This document shows positions 55,935 to 64,000 of a stretch of 64,000 nucleotides of DNA, piece after piece. Below the pieces are notes generated by a model that ran no database searches, had not been told where the DNA came from, and was given only the letters and a program-made list of their open reading frames with translations. This stretch comes from Zoogloea dura. GTDB taxonomy: Bacteria > Pseudomonadota > Gammaproteobacteria > Burkholderiales > Rhodocyclaceae. The stretch is taken from positions 434,001 to 498,000 of the forward strand of contig NZ_JABBGA010000001.1 in NCBI RefSeq assembly GCF_012927165.1, given 5' to 3'. Every line of letters begins with the position of its first letter. Position 1 is the stretch's first letter. Made by a program: the position numbers and the translations under genes.

Positions 55935-57539
55935 TCAGCCCTCAAACTGGACATAGTCCGATCCGAACAGCGGCGTGTTCGCCAGCGCGCTGCTGCGACG
56001 CTCGACCCGCGCCATCCGGCTCCGGCCAGCCCCTTGCGCCGGAGCGGACTCCAGCTTGAAGAAGGCCATGGTCTTGGTCAGTTGTTCGGCCTGGGCACTC
56101 ATCTCCTCCGCAGTGGCTGCCAACTCTTCGGAGGCCGATGCACTCTGCTGGGTGGCCTGGGACAACTGCGTCATGGCCGCATTGATCTGTCCGACACCGG
56201 AGGTCTGTTCCTCGGACGCCGAGCTGATCTCCTGCACCAGATCCGAGGTCTTGGTGATGCTCGGAATGATGACCTCGAAAAGATCTCCGGCCTTTTCAGC
56301 GAGGGCCACACTGCTCCTGGCGGTCTCCGATATTTCCTGGGCCGCCACCTGGCTCCGTTCCGCCAACTTGCGCACCTCCGCCGCGACAACCGCAAAGCCC
56401 TTCCCGTGTTCGCCGGCCCGGGCGGCTTCGATCGCCGCATTGAGCGCCAGGAGATTGGTCTGGTAGGCAATGTCGTCCACGATGCCGATCTTGTCGGCAA
56501 TGCTCTTCATGGCCGCAACCGTCGAACGCACCGCCTCTCCCCCCTCCACGGCTTCCTTCGCCGCTTTGGCCGCCATGCTGTCGGTGAGTTTGGCGTTGTC
56601 GCTGTTCTGCCCGACAGAAGCAGACATCTGCTCCATGGAGGCGGAAGTCTCCTCCACGCTGGCCGCCTGCTCCGTCGCCCCCTGCGAAATGCTCTGCGCC
56701 GTGGCGCTGACTTCTTCGGACGAGGAACTGAGCGAGTCTGCCGTGCTGCGCACCTCACCGATGATCCCCGAGAGACGCTCGACCATGCCCTTGAGATTGG
56801 CGGCCAGGCTGGCGTTATCCCCCGCACGGATGGGGATCGCCGTCGTCAGGTCGCCCCCGGCAATGCGCTGCACGGCCTGTGCAACCAGGGCGGGCTCGGC
56901 ACCAAGCTGGCGCAGCAGGCTGCGGGTACTGGCGATCCCGATGCCGATGACGCCGACCAGGGTGATGAGGGAGATCACAGCCGCCAGCCAGACTGCACTG
57001 CTCTGGGTGGCGGCGGCATCCTCCGCCGATCGCTTGCCCAGCTCAGCGTTGTACTGGCGATGATCATCGAAGGCTTCGGCGATGCGCCCCAGCAAGGCCT
57101 GGTTGTCCATCAGCAGGTCACGGGCTTCGTTGTTGCGGTTGGCACGTGACAGGGCCATCACCTTCTCGCGAAGTTGATCGTAGTCCGCCACGGCCTTGTG
57201 GTCTGCTGCCAGCAGCGCACGGTCCTTGTCGTCCGACACCAGGGACTCGTACCGCTTGAGGACATCGCTCACTTTCTGCCGATTGGCCAGGATGCGCTGC
57301 TCGATCTCGGCCATCCGGCCGGAATCGCTTTGCGCCATGTGCTGCCAGACCTGGGTCCGCATGGTTGCAGCCGGAACAGCAGCTTCATCGATGAGGAGGA
57401 TGCTCGGAACGGTGTTCGCGTTCGTGTAGTTCGTGACCTCGTAGATGCGCTTCATCTGGTACAGGCCGGTCGCGCCCAGGATCAGGATCCCCAGTGCCGT
57501 CGCAGTGAGCAGCACGACCATCTTTCGTATTACGGTCAT
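55935..57539 (-). CDS. Methyl-accepting chemotaxis protein (4HB-type sensor)
   Basis: A 534-residue receptor: TM1 (about 8-27), periplasmic four-helix bundle (about 30-180), TM2 (181-203), HAMP, and a cytoplasmic hairpin with tip [20 protein letters not shown]. The C-terminal tail after the bundle is about 35 residues and ends [10 protein letters not shown]. The sensor is similar in layout to the MCP at 43396 (both have the [10 protein letters not shown] / [10 protein letters not shown] type motif). Part of the che operon, 25 bases after cheA. Confidence 0.93.
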   Translation of the reverse strand: MTVIRKMVVLLTATALGILILGATGLYQMKRIYEVTNYTNANTVPSILLIDEAAVPAATMRTQVWQHMAQSDSGRMAEIEQRILANRQKVSDVLKRYESLVSDDKDRALLAADHKAVADYDQLREKVMALSRANRNNEARDLLMDNQALLGRIAEAFDDHRQYNAELGKRSAEDAAATQSSAVWLAAVISLITLVGVIGIGIASTRSLLRQLGAEPALVAQAVQRIAGGDLTTAIPIRAGDNASLAANLKGMVERLSGIIGEVRSTADSLSSSSEEVSATAQSISQGATEQAASVEETSASMEQMSASVGQNSDNAKLTDSMAAKAAKEAVEGGEAVRSTVAAMKSIADKIGIVDDIAYQTNLLALNAAIEAARAGEHGKGFAVVAAEVRKLAERSQVAAQEISETARSSVALAEKAGDLFEVIIPSITKTSDLVQEISSASEEQTSGVGQINAAMTQLSQATQQSASASEELAATAEEMSAQAEQLTKTMAFFKLESAPAQGAGRSRMARVERRSSALANTPLFGSDYVQFEG

Positions 57540-57564
57540 TATTTTGTCTCCTCCAAAGGTGGTC

Positions 57565-59784
57565 TCAGGCGGTCGCGGCGAGCGAGCCTTGCCTGGAACG
57601 TGACAGGCCGGTCTCCCGGGCGGTCACATGCCGCACGAGACCGGGAACATCGAGGATCAGGGCAACCTCGCCGCTGCCCAGGATGGTGGATCCGCCGATG
57701 CAGCGGATATGGCTGAAGACCTTGCCGAGCGGCTTGATGACGGTCTGGAATTCGCCGAACAGCTGGTCCACCACCAGCCCTGCCCGCTCTCCGGCGTATT
57801 GCACGACCACCACGTTTTCACGGCGAGGCGGCTCTCCCGGGATCTCGAAGAGATCACGCAGGCGGATGAAGGGCAGCACTTCGCCCCGCAGATTCAGATA
57901 GTTGGCACCCGAGGCAAGCTGACCGGCAAGCGGGAGCTCGATGCACTCCACCACCTGCTCCAGCGGCACCACGTAGGATGAAGGTCCGGCACCGATCAGA
58001 AAGCCGTCAATGATTGCCAGGGTCAGCGGCAGGCGGATGCGCACGGTGGTACCGTGCCCCTCGCTGCTCTCCAGATCCACGGTGCCTCGCAGCGCCTGGA
58101 TGTTGCGCTTGACGACGTCCATCCCGACGCCGCGCCCGGACAGGTTGCTGACCTGCTCCGCCGTCGAGAAGCCAGGCTCGAATACGAGGTTGAAGATGTC
58201 CTTGTCGGACAAGCCCTGCCCTTCAGCCACAAGCCCCCGCTCCATCGCCTTGGCGAGGATGCGTTCCTTCTTCAAGCCACCACCGTCATCGCTGACTTCA
58301 ATCACGATGCTGCCTGACTCGTGGAAGGCGTTGAGCATCAGCCTCCCCTGTGCAGGCTTGCCACGCGCGACTCGATCTGCAGCCGATTCAATGCCGTGGT
58401 CGAGTGCGTTCCGGACGATGTGGGTGAGGGGATCACCGATCTTCTCGACGATCGTCTTGTCCAGCTCGGTTTCTCCCCCACGGATATCCAACTGGATGTC
58501 CTTGTCCAGCTCAATGGCCACGTCCCTCACCACACGCCGGAACCGGTTGAAGGTCGCACCGATCTGCACCATGCGCAGGGTCAGCGCGGAATCCCTTACA
58601 TCCTCGACCAGACGGGACAGCACCCCGGTCGCCTCCACCAGGGCGGGAGCTTTGAAGCGACGCGCAGCCAGCTGGGCGCCGGCGCCGGCGATGATGAGTT
58701 CGCCGACAAGATTGATCAGTTGATCCAGCTTGGCCGCATCGACCCGGATCAGGGTCACTTCGGCCCCTTTTGTCTGGCGGACCTGCTGCTGCCTCTCGAG
58801 CGCAGCGTCAATGACTGGCTGTTCGACCAATTGCTGATCCACCAGTACCTCACCCAGACGCGGAGCGGGAGCCTGGCCGGCCTCGTCCTCCGCCAACCAC
58901 TCCTGGGTCGCCAGCGCCTGTGCCAGCTCCGCCTGGGTCAAGGAACCGCAGCGCAGCAACATCTGCCCCAGCAGCAGGCTGTCCTCGGGCATGTCGGCAA
59001 ACAACGCGCGGTAATCGGCGATCGGGCCGTATGGCGGAATCAGCCTCACCGTGCAATCGTCACGGACAAATGCAAAGGAATCCTCGATGGTCTGCGCATC
59101 GGCCTTGCTGGCAAAACTCAACTCGAACCCCATGTAGCAGGTCTCGGGATCAAGCTGATTCAGACGCGGAATACCCGCCAGCACCATCTCCAGGCTCACG
59201 ATCTGGCCGAAGGTGCCCAGATAGCGCAGGATAGACAAGGGGTCCAGGCCGAAGCGCAACAGATCAGGACCACCACGCAAGGAGATGTGCCAGAGGCCGC
59301 TCGTCACGCAACCGGGGCCGAAGACGGGGGGGGCCACCTGGGCCGGCGCGCCATCAGGCCAGTCGCCCGCAACCGGGAAAACCGCGGTCCCTTCCAGATG
59401 GTGGCTCAGTTGGCGGGCCAGTTCATCGCTCCGGGCCTGCAACTCTCCATTCACCTCCAGGCCCGAGGCCACCCTTTCGACGAGGGCGCCCATCTGGTCA
59501 CACACGTCCAGAAAGAGCCGAGCCAGAGCCGGATCCATGGCAATACGCTGCGCCCTGACCCTGTCGAGCACACTCTCGGCCACGTGGGTGAAGGCCACGA
59601 TCGGATCCAGCGAGAAGAGTCCCGCCGAGCCCTTGATCGTATGTGCCGCCCGGAAAATCGCATTGATGTTCTCGGTGTCGTCACCTCCCTGCCCGATCTC
59701 CAGCAGTGAAGCCTCCATCGTCTGCAACAACTCGCGGCTTTCGACGATGAAGGTCTGAAGTGCATCGTCCATGTTCGTGCTCAT
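57565..59784 (-). CDS. cheA: Chemotaxis histidine kinase with MshEN-like insert
   Basis: A 739-residue kinase: HPt domain (1-110) with phosphorylatable H48 (AAHTIKG), an unusual middle region (about 155-250) without a recognisable P2 domain, two MshEN-like motifs ([19 protein letters not shown] near 271-294 and [21 protein letters not shown] near 309-333, quoted in shortened form), then P3 dimerisation, ATPase (N box [25 protein letters not shown]) and P5/CheW-like domain (to about 735). It phosphorylates CheY and CheB. GGAG precedes ATG at 59784. Confidence 0.95.
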   Translation of the reverse strand: MSTNMDDALQTFIVESRELLQTMEASLLEIGQGGDDTENINAIFRAAHTIKGSAGLFSLDPIVAFTHVAESVLDRVRAQRIAMDPALARLFLDVCDQMGALVERVASGLEVNGELQARSDELARQLSHHLEGTAVFPVAGDWPDGAPAQVAPPVFGPGCVTSGLWHISLRGGPDLLRFGLDPLSILRYLGTFGQIVSLEMVLAGIPRLNQLDPETCYMGFELSFASKADAQTIEDSFAFVRDDCTVRLIPPYGPIADYRALFADMPEDSLLLGQMLLRCGSLTQAELAQALATQEWLAEDEAGQAPAPRLGEVLVDQQLVEQPVIDAALERQQQVRQTKGAEVTLIRVDAAKLDQLINLVGELIIAGAGAQLAARRFKAPALVEATGVLSRLVEDVRDSALTLRMVQIGATFNRFRRVVRDVAIELDKDIQLDIRGGETELDKTIVEKIGDPLTHIVRNALDHGIESAADRVARGKPAQGRLMLNAFHESGSIVIEVSDDGGGLKKERILAKAMERGLVAEGQGLSDKDIFNLVFEPGFSTAEQVSNLSGRGVGMDVVKRNIQALRGTVDLESSEGHGTTVRIRLPLTLAIIDGFLIGAGPSSYVVPLEQVVECIELPLAGQLASGANYLNLRGEVLPFIRLRDLFEIPGEPPRRENVVVVQYAGERAGLVVDQLFGEFQTVIKPLGKVFSHIRCIGGSTILGSGEVALILDVPGLVRHVTARETGLSRSRQGSLAATA

Positions 59785-59801
59785 GTTCGTCGCTCCTTGC
59801 A

Positions 59802-60116
59802 TCAGGCCTGCGCAGGCAGCGCCTCCCGGAAAAAGTCTGTCAGGCGGCAGAACTCGAAGGCTTCGGTGATGCGCTCGGCAACCGCAACCAGGCGCAATGC
59901 GCGGTCCGTTGCCCTCGCCTCGAGGACCAGGGACACCAGCAGCTGAATGCCCGCGGCATCCACTTCGCTGACCATTCCCAGGTCGAGTTCCACATCACCC
60001 GGCGCTTCCATCGCAGACAGGAGACGGTCACGCCAGTCCCGTGCGGTGAAGATCGTCATTTCCCCAGCGATCGCCACGCGGCTGACGGCCAGGCAGGGCT
60101 GTTCCGATTCGTTCAT
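59802..60116 (-). CDS. STAS-domain protein of the che operon
   Basis: A 104-residue single STAS domain. The usual phosphorylated Ser of the D-x-S-G loop is Ala (D53-A-A-G56), so classical switch phosphorylation by an anti-sigma kinase is unlikely. Located between cheA and cheY, as in several alternative chemosensory clusters. Could tether or modulate the array. GAGGAAAC precedes the ATG at 60116. Confidence 0.85.
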   Translation of the reverse strand: MNESEQPCLAVSRVAIAGEMTIFTARDWRDRLLSAMEAPGDVELDLGMVSEVDAAGIQLLVSLVLEARATDRALRLVAVAERITEAFEFCRLTDFFREALPAQA

Positions 60117-60146
60117 GGGTGTTTCCTCCAGCAGGCCACACATGGA

Positions 60147-60515
60147 TCAGGGGAGAATCAGCTTGGAGACCGCATTGAGCATCTGCGGCGGCTGGAAGGG
60201 CTTCACCACCCACGCCTTGGCACCCGCGGCCTGCCCTTCGCGCTTCTTGTCGTCACCGGCTTCGGTGGTCAGCATGATGACCGGCGTGAACCGGTAGGCC
60301 GGCAGTTGCTTCAGGGCCTTCACAAAGCTGATGCCATCCATGTTCGGCATGTTCACGTCGCTGATGATCAGATGGACCTTCCGGCCATCAAGCTTGGCCA
60401 GGGCATCCTTGCCATCACAACCTTCGAGCACCTCATAGCCGGCGCCCTTCAGCGCGATACCGACGACTTGCCGCAGGGAGGCGGAGTCATCGACGATCAT
60501 GATCGTCTTTCCCAT
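60147..60515 (-). CDS. cheY: CheY-type response regulator
   Basis: A 122-residue single receiver domain with the acidic pair D9/D10, phospho-acceptor D53 (ISDVNMPNMDG), the TTEAGDDKK switch region and Lys in VVKPF. The absence of an output domain and the che context identify it as the output regulator, probably of the flagellar motor or pili. It starts 11 bases after the receptor-like gene with the CheZ-like motif. Confidence 0.93.
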   Translation of the reverse strand: MGKTIMIVDDSASLRQVVGIALKGAGYEVLEGCDGKDALAKLDGRKVHLIISDVNMPNMDGISFVKALKQLPAYRFTPVIMLTTEAGDDKKREGQAAGAKAWVVKPFQPPQMLNAVSKLILP

Positions 60516-60526
60516 GTTTCTATCCT

Positions 60527-61729
60527 TTAAAAGAAGGTGATGCCCGCGGGCTCCGGGGCTGCATTGCCGTCTCCGTGCAAGGCGTGTTGCTCCGCAGTGG
60601 TGTAGGTCCGGCGCATTTCGCGTGTCCAGGTGTCGCCATCCAGCGCCTCGGGGCGCCGCCCCGAATGCAGATCGTCCTGCATTGCGCGAAGGCGCTCTTC
60701 CAGGCGGGCCATGTCTCCCGTGACATGCGCCAATACCTGGCTGACCCGGTCCTGGAACTGCAATCCGACCAGCACATCGCCGATCTCGGCACCCACCGCC
60801 TGCCCCTCCTTGGCCATCGCTGCCGATGAATCCACGAGCGCCGCTGCCGCGGCCCTCAGGCGCTGCACCACCTGTCCGATCTGCTGGCTTGATGTGCTTA
60901 CAAGGAGTTCGTCACTTCGGGCCGAGTCACGGGAGACCTCAAGCGTCTCTCCGATCGTTCCGGTGACCGTTCTCACCGTCTCGGCGATCTTTCTGCCCAT
61001 TTCGCCAGAAGCGGTGGAGAGCTTCCGCACCTCATCGGCGACGACGGCAAACCCGCGCCCCGCCTCGCCGGCCCGGGCCGCTTCAATCGCGGCGTTGAGG
61101 GCCAGCAGATTGGTCTGTTTTGCCAGGTCACCGACTTCACCCGCCATCCGCTCCAGGGTGGATGTCACGCCACCCAGTTCGACGACGTGGGCCAACAGCA
61201 CCTCCTTGTGCTGAAGAGCCTGCCGCAAGGCACCGACAATCTCGTCCAGTTCGCTTTCGCTGGCATTGAGCAGGGAGACAAGGTCCTGCTCACCTGCACC
61301 GCGGGTGGCAAGGACCGAGGTTTCGACGCGGCGCGAGATATCGGCAAAACGGCGGGACAGACCCGTGATCGCATCCTCGGTCTGCCCTCGTACGACCTCG
61401 ACCTCGCCGCGCCACAACGGGAGAACCCGACCGCACAGACTGTCGAGCCCGTCGATCCTGGGCGTCTCCTGCGCCTGGCACAGCGCCTGCTCACCCACGT
61501 GGCGGCGCTGCCGCTCAAGCGTTTGAGCATGACTCCGCTCACTGGCCATGCCGGCCAACAGCGCCACACCACACTGAAGCACGGCGCCACCCAGCGTCAG
61601 CGGCCCTATCCCTCCCAGTACAAGCAGGAGCCCCGCCCCGAAACCACCGATCGCCAGCCAGCCCCAAGGAATGCGCCTGCCCGACACACCACTATCAGCC
61701 ACCAAGGTCATTGCATCCGAATAGCTCAT
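60527..61729 (-). CDS. Receptor-like protein with CheZ-like D-x3-Q motif
   Basis: A 400-residue protein: two adjacent membrane helices (about 22-41 and 45-62) with almost no periplasmic part, then a coiled-coil hairpin whose tip is [20 protein letters not shown]. After the hairpin comes LQFQDRVSQ (323-331), in which D327-x3-Q331 matches the catalytic FQDLTGQ motif of CheZ, and a tail ending AGITFF. No HAMP domain is visible. It could sense cytoplasmic or membrane state and dephosphorylate the adjacent CheY. The stop of the upstream gene overlaps its start by 4 bases. Phosphatase activity is inference. Confidence 0.8.
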   Translation of the reverse strand: MSYSDAMTLVADSGVSGRRIPWGWLAIGGFGAGLLLVLGGIGPLTLGGAVLQCGVALLAGMASERSHAQTLERQRRHVGEQALCQAQETPRIDGLDSLCGRVLPLWRGEVEVVRGQTEDAITGLSRRFADISRRVETSVLATRGAGEQDLVSLLNASESELDEIVGALRQALQHKEVLLAHVVELGGVTSTLERMAGEVGDLAKQTNLLALNAAIEAARAGEAGRGFAVVADEVRKLSTASGEMGRKIAETVRTVTGTIGETLEVSRDSARSDELLVSTSSQQIGQVVQRLRAAAAALVDSSAAMAKEGQAVGAEIGDVLVGLQFQDRVSQVLAHVTGDMARLEERLRAMQDDLHSGRRPEALDGDTWTREMRRTYTTAEQHALHGDGNAAPEPAGITFF

Positions 61730-62349
61730 CGCCCCTCCTCCAGCCCGCCACTGAACGTGCTCCTCTTGCGCCAGTTGCGCAGGAATGCCCTTACCAACTC
61801 TGCCAGTTCGCCTCCATCCACCGGGGTACGCACGATCACTGCTTCGTCCGGCAGGCGGGCCCGGATTCCGCTGCGTCCGGCGTCCGTATCCACCAGCACC
61901 ACGATGAGCATCGCCCTGTCCCGTGCATGGCCCAGTAGCGCCCGGACCATGTGAAACACGTCCAGGCCACTCACCATCAAATGGGTGATCAACACTTCGG
62001 GACGGCTCTCGCCAATCCGGATCAACCCCTCATAACCGTCTTCGACAACCCACACCCTGCAATCGGGCAGTAGAGGCTGGACGCCATCCCTCAGTGCAGC
62101 GCCTTCATTGGGATCCTCATGAAGAATCATCACGTGGCAAGGCTGCTCCAGCACCCGACCAACCCGGAGTTGCTCATCGCGTAGCCGGGCAACCGAGTCC
62201 AGCAGAATCCGGCGATGCCCGCCCGGGGTCTTCCACGCCTGCAGGCGCCCTTCCTCCACCCACAACTGAGCAGTGCGGACACTGACCCCGAGTTGCCGGG
62301 CAGCCTCGCGGGGAGAGCACGTGGAGGTAGTAAAAAGAGGCTTGTTCAT
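61726..62349 (-). CDS. HTH plus degenerate receiver regulator
   Basis: A 207-residue protein. The N-terminal helix-turn-helix (about 10-60; [20 protein letters not shown] and [16 protein letters not shown]) is of the excisionase/MerR type. A receiver-like fold follows (72-195) in which the phospho-acceptor Asp is His (H123 in [12 protein letters not shown]) and the conserved Lys is lost (RTPV). It is the first gene of the che operon and may regulate it by a phosphorylation-independent signal. It starts with a run of AT-rich upstream DNA. Confidence 0.75.
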   Translation of the reverse strand: MNKPLFTTSTCSPREAARQLGVSVRTAQLWVEEGRLQAWKTPGGHRRILLDSVARLRDEQLRVGRVLEQPCHVMILHEDPNEGAALRDGVQPLLPDCRVWVVEDGYEGLIRIGESRPEVLITHLMVSGLDVFHMVRALLGHARDRAMLIVVLVDTDAGRSGIRARLPDEAVIVRTPVDGGELAELVRAFLRNWRKRSTFSGGLEEGR

Positions 62350-62421
62350 ATATTTGTCAGTTTTTTTAATTTTAACGTTTTTGATATTAATGTAAATTAT
62401 TTTGTTATTTATTGTTTTTAT

Positions 62422-62435
62422 ATGATTTACATCAA
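62422..62435. promoter_or_regulatory. Crp/Fnr-type site upstream of the che operon
   Basis: ATGAT-TTAC-ATCAA, on the minus strand TTGAT-GTAA-ATCAT, matches the FNR box TTGAT-N4-ATCAA in nine of ten defined positions, 73 bases upstream of the first che gene. The inner 12 bases TGATGTAAATCA are identical to the core at 45104-45119. Confidence 0.6.
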
Positions 62436-62649
62436 TCTATCGGACGACTTCTTACAGCCAGAGTGGATTTTCGGAACGCACAAAAAACGCCTCAAAACAT
62501 CTGAATAAATTAATTTATTTAATTTATTCATAGACTTGATACGTATAAAACGGAGGATGCCGTCTGAAATCGAGCCAGAACGCAGGCTGAGGACGCAGCA
62601 AGATCGACAAAAATCGAAAAGCCATTTTTATCGTTTTTGTCGTTTCATG

Positions 62650-62688
62650 GAAAAAGGGATGCGCCGGGGGGGTGGGCTTGCCCCCCGG
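62650..62688 (-). terminator. Terminator of the WD40 gene
   Basis: On the minus strand, arms CCGGGGGG (62688-62681) and CCCCCCGG (62671-62664) form a strong hairpin 14 bases after the WD40 stop codon, followed by CGCATCCC and a TTTTT run near 62655-62651. Confidence 0.65.
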
Positions 62689-62701
62689 AAACGACCGTCG
62701 G

Positions 62702-64000
62702 TCAGGGAGAGGGGGGTTTGCCGAGCAGGCGATGAGCGAAGTCGATGAGCTCAGCGTCGGAGCGCGCCCAGACCTCGGCGTCAAAGGTGGTGATGCGGTC
62801 GCCATTGCGGCGGAGGATGCGCTTGCCGTCGCTGCTGAAGCGGGCATCGCGCACGCGGTCGGCGCCGCCCTCCAGGGTGCTCAGGGCGTGGCGCTGCCAG
62901 TCCCACACCCGGGCCGCCCCGTCTGCGCCGGTGGAGATGATGTAAGCCCCATCCGGCGCCACATCCACGCTCACCACCGGTCCGGTGTGCGCGAGCACCC
63001 CGTCCGGGTCAGCCTTGGCATCGTCCATGGCGTAGAAGCGCAGATATCCGTCCGTGCCGCCAGTGGTCAGACGCCGGCCCCGTCGATCAAAGGCCAGGGC
63101 TGCGATGGGGCTGCCCGTGTCATCGAATTCGAAGGAGTCCGCAGCTCCCGTCAGGGAGACGACGCGCAGCCGGCCCGAATGCATGCCCAGTGCCAACCAG
63201 CGCCCATCCGGACTGAATACGGCTACACGCACGCTCTCGCCTGGCTTCAGCAGGTTGCGGGGTGGTGCGTCCCCCTCGCCGGCGAACAATTGCCCGGTGG
63301 CGGTGCGAAAACTGTGGCGCCGGTCGGCACTCAGTACAAGTCCGTTGCCCTGAGGGGTGAGGAGGTCGGTGACGGGCATGCGCCATAGTCTGACCCCGCC
63401 ATCGGCCCCGGCACTGAGCACCCGCCCGCCGTCGGGTGAGAACACCGCATTGCGCATGGCAGCGCTGTGGCCGCGGAATTCCCGGGGCTGGAAGTGGAAC
63501 GGCGCTTCCCAGACCCGCAAGGTATCGTCCGTGCCGAAGGAAAGGATGCGCTTGCCGTCCGGACTGAAGGACACGGCCAGCGCGGTCCCCGAGCGATTGC
63601 CCGGCAGCATCACGGGGCCATCCAGCGGCTTCTCCTCGCCGGGCTGCAGGGTCCACATGTACACACCACCGTCGGAGCTGGCCACGGCCAGCAGGCGGCC
63701 GTCCGGTGAATGGCGGGCAGCCGTGGCAAGGGCCGGCGGCAGATCGGCGCGCACCGGCAGCGGCAGCTCGAGCGGCCTGCCGAGCAGCCGCCCCCAGGGG
63801 GTCCAACGGTAGACACTGCCGTCCGCCACCGCCACGGCGATCTCCTTGCCGTCAGGCGAGAAGCTGGCGGACAACACCTCGTCCGGGTGAGTCAGGGTCG
63901 CCAGCAAGGAACCGAGCCCGGCGTCCCAGACCCGCGCCGTGTTGTCATTGTTGCCGAAGGACAGCACCCGGTCGCCGCTCTCATCGAAACTGGCCGAGGC
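62702..64000 (-). CDS. WD40/beta-propeller repeat protein (N-terminal part missing)
   Basis: The C-terminal 432 residues of a protein that continues past the right edge. At least seven blades with the repeated (A/V)(S/A)FSPDG(K/R) and (D/A)G(S/T)(V/L)R(V/L)W wording are visible, including FSPDGKEIAVAVADGSVYRW (in parts) and FSPDGKRILSFGTDDTLRVW. The end has SDAELIDFAHRLLGKPPSP. Long WD40 proteins with N-terminal kinase, caspase-like or NACHT domains occur in bacteria; which applies cannot be seen here. It diverges in time and codon use little from its neighbours. Confidence 0.85.
   Translation of the reverse strand, partial: ASASFDESGDRVLSFGNNDNTARVWDAGLGSLLATLTHPDEVLSASFSPDGKEIAVAVADGSVYRWTPWGRLLGRPLELPLPVRADLPPALATAARHSPDGRLLAVASSDGGVYMWTLQPGEEKPLDGPVMLPGNRSGTALAVSFSPDGKRILSFGTDDTLRVWEAPFHFQPREFRGHSAAMRNAVFSPDGGRVLSAGADGGVRLWRMPVTDLLTPQGNGLVLSADRRHSFRTATGQLFAGEGDAPPRNLLKPGESVRVAVFSPDGRWLALGMHSGRLRVVSLTGAADSFEFDDTGSPIAALAFDRRGRRLTTGGTDGYLRFYAMDDAKADPDGVLAHTGPVVSVDVAPDGAYIISTGADGAARVWDWQRHALSTLEGGADRVRDARFSSDGKRILRRNGDRITTFDAEVWARSDAELIDFAHRLLGKPPSP

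Larger units (their letters stand above)
62350..62701. other. AT-rich intergenic segment between che operon and WD40 gene
   Basis: About 350 bases without a supported gene, far more AT-rich than the rest of the window. It contains the Crp/Fnr-type site, a long T/A-rich stretch (62356-62425) and a perfect 11-base inverted repeat GAATAAATTAA / TTAATTTATTC at 62504-62530 with a 5-base centre. It holds the che promoter, and possibly a bend or H-NS/MvaT-like silencing target. Confidence 0.5.

Overview
The window is GC-rich DNA, apart from two AT-rich intergenic stretches near 45.3 kb and 62.4 kb. Gene content points to a free-living betaproteobacterium, probably Rhodocyclales-like (Azospira, Dechloromonas or Azoarcus type); this is inferred from gene families, since there is no rRNA to confirm it. 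Coding density is high. I see no tRNA, rRNA, CRISPR array, transposase or prophage.

Layout. 1-120: start of a kdp potassium-uptake operon, leaving the window leftwards, with a KdpE-like direct repeat upstream. 270-3673: a MocR-type regulator divergent from a flavin/2Fe-2S reductase and an M24 hydrolase. 3730-4486: a manganese (yybP-ykoY) riboswitch and the GDT1/UPF0016 Mn exporter it should control. 13235 down to 4519: a nine-gene leftward operon for ureido-nitrogen use (allophanate hydrolase, BMP-type ABC importer, biuret hydrolase BiuH, a second cysteine hydrolase, an AtzH-like protein, and its own FCD/GntR regulator as last gene). A dyad just upstream of the first gene is a candidate operator. 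The set could form a triuret to biuret to allophanate pathway. 13436-15204: UDP-glucuronate decarboxylase and a glycosyltransferase. 15301-23502: lipoprotein, a triple-repeat secreted protein, a periplasmic solute-binding protein, a GGDEF-EAL protein, hemolysin III, PHA synthase and a hydrolase. 23575-31082: small envelope/stress proteins (glycine zippers, SYLF, PRC barrel, fatty-acid hydroxylase, SbmA-like ABC, a C-x10-C repeat protein).

31257-40613 is a zinc-starvation island. Zur reads left and eight genes read right from a perfect 30-bp palindrome: HisI paralogue, two COG0523 GTPases, ThrS paralogue, dihydroorotase paralogue, MacB-like ABC pair and a DUF3299 protein. The enzymes are paralogues of zinc-requiring housekeeping enzymes, the GTPases are likely zinc chaperones, and the ABC/DUF3299 set is a likely envelope zinc-acquisition module.

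40645-45009 holds a sensory diguanylate cyclase and a chemoreceptor. 45414-50524 holds B12-dependent ribonucleotide reductase NrdJ, an MDR dehydrogenase and a secreted hydrolase. 62349 down to 50717 is a complete 11-gene chemosensory operon (HTH/pseudo-receiver, receptor-like protein, CheY, STAS, CheA, MCP, CheW, MCP, CheR, CheD, CheB). Its receptor-like protein carries a CheZ-like D-x3-Q motif, and its CheA carries MshEN-like motifs. The che operon and the separate chemoreceptor gene at 45009 share the same 12-bp Crp/Fnr-type core upstream. The right edge is a partial WD40/beta-propeller gene.
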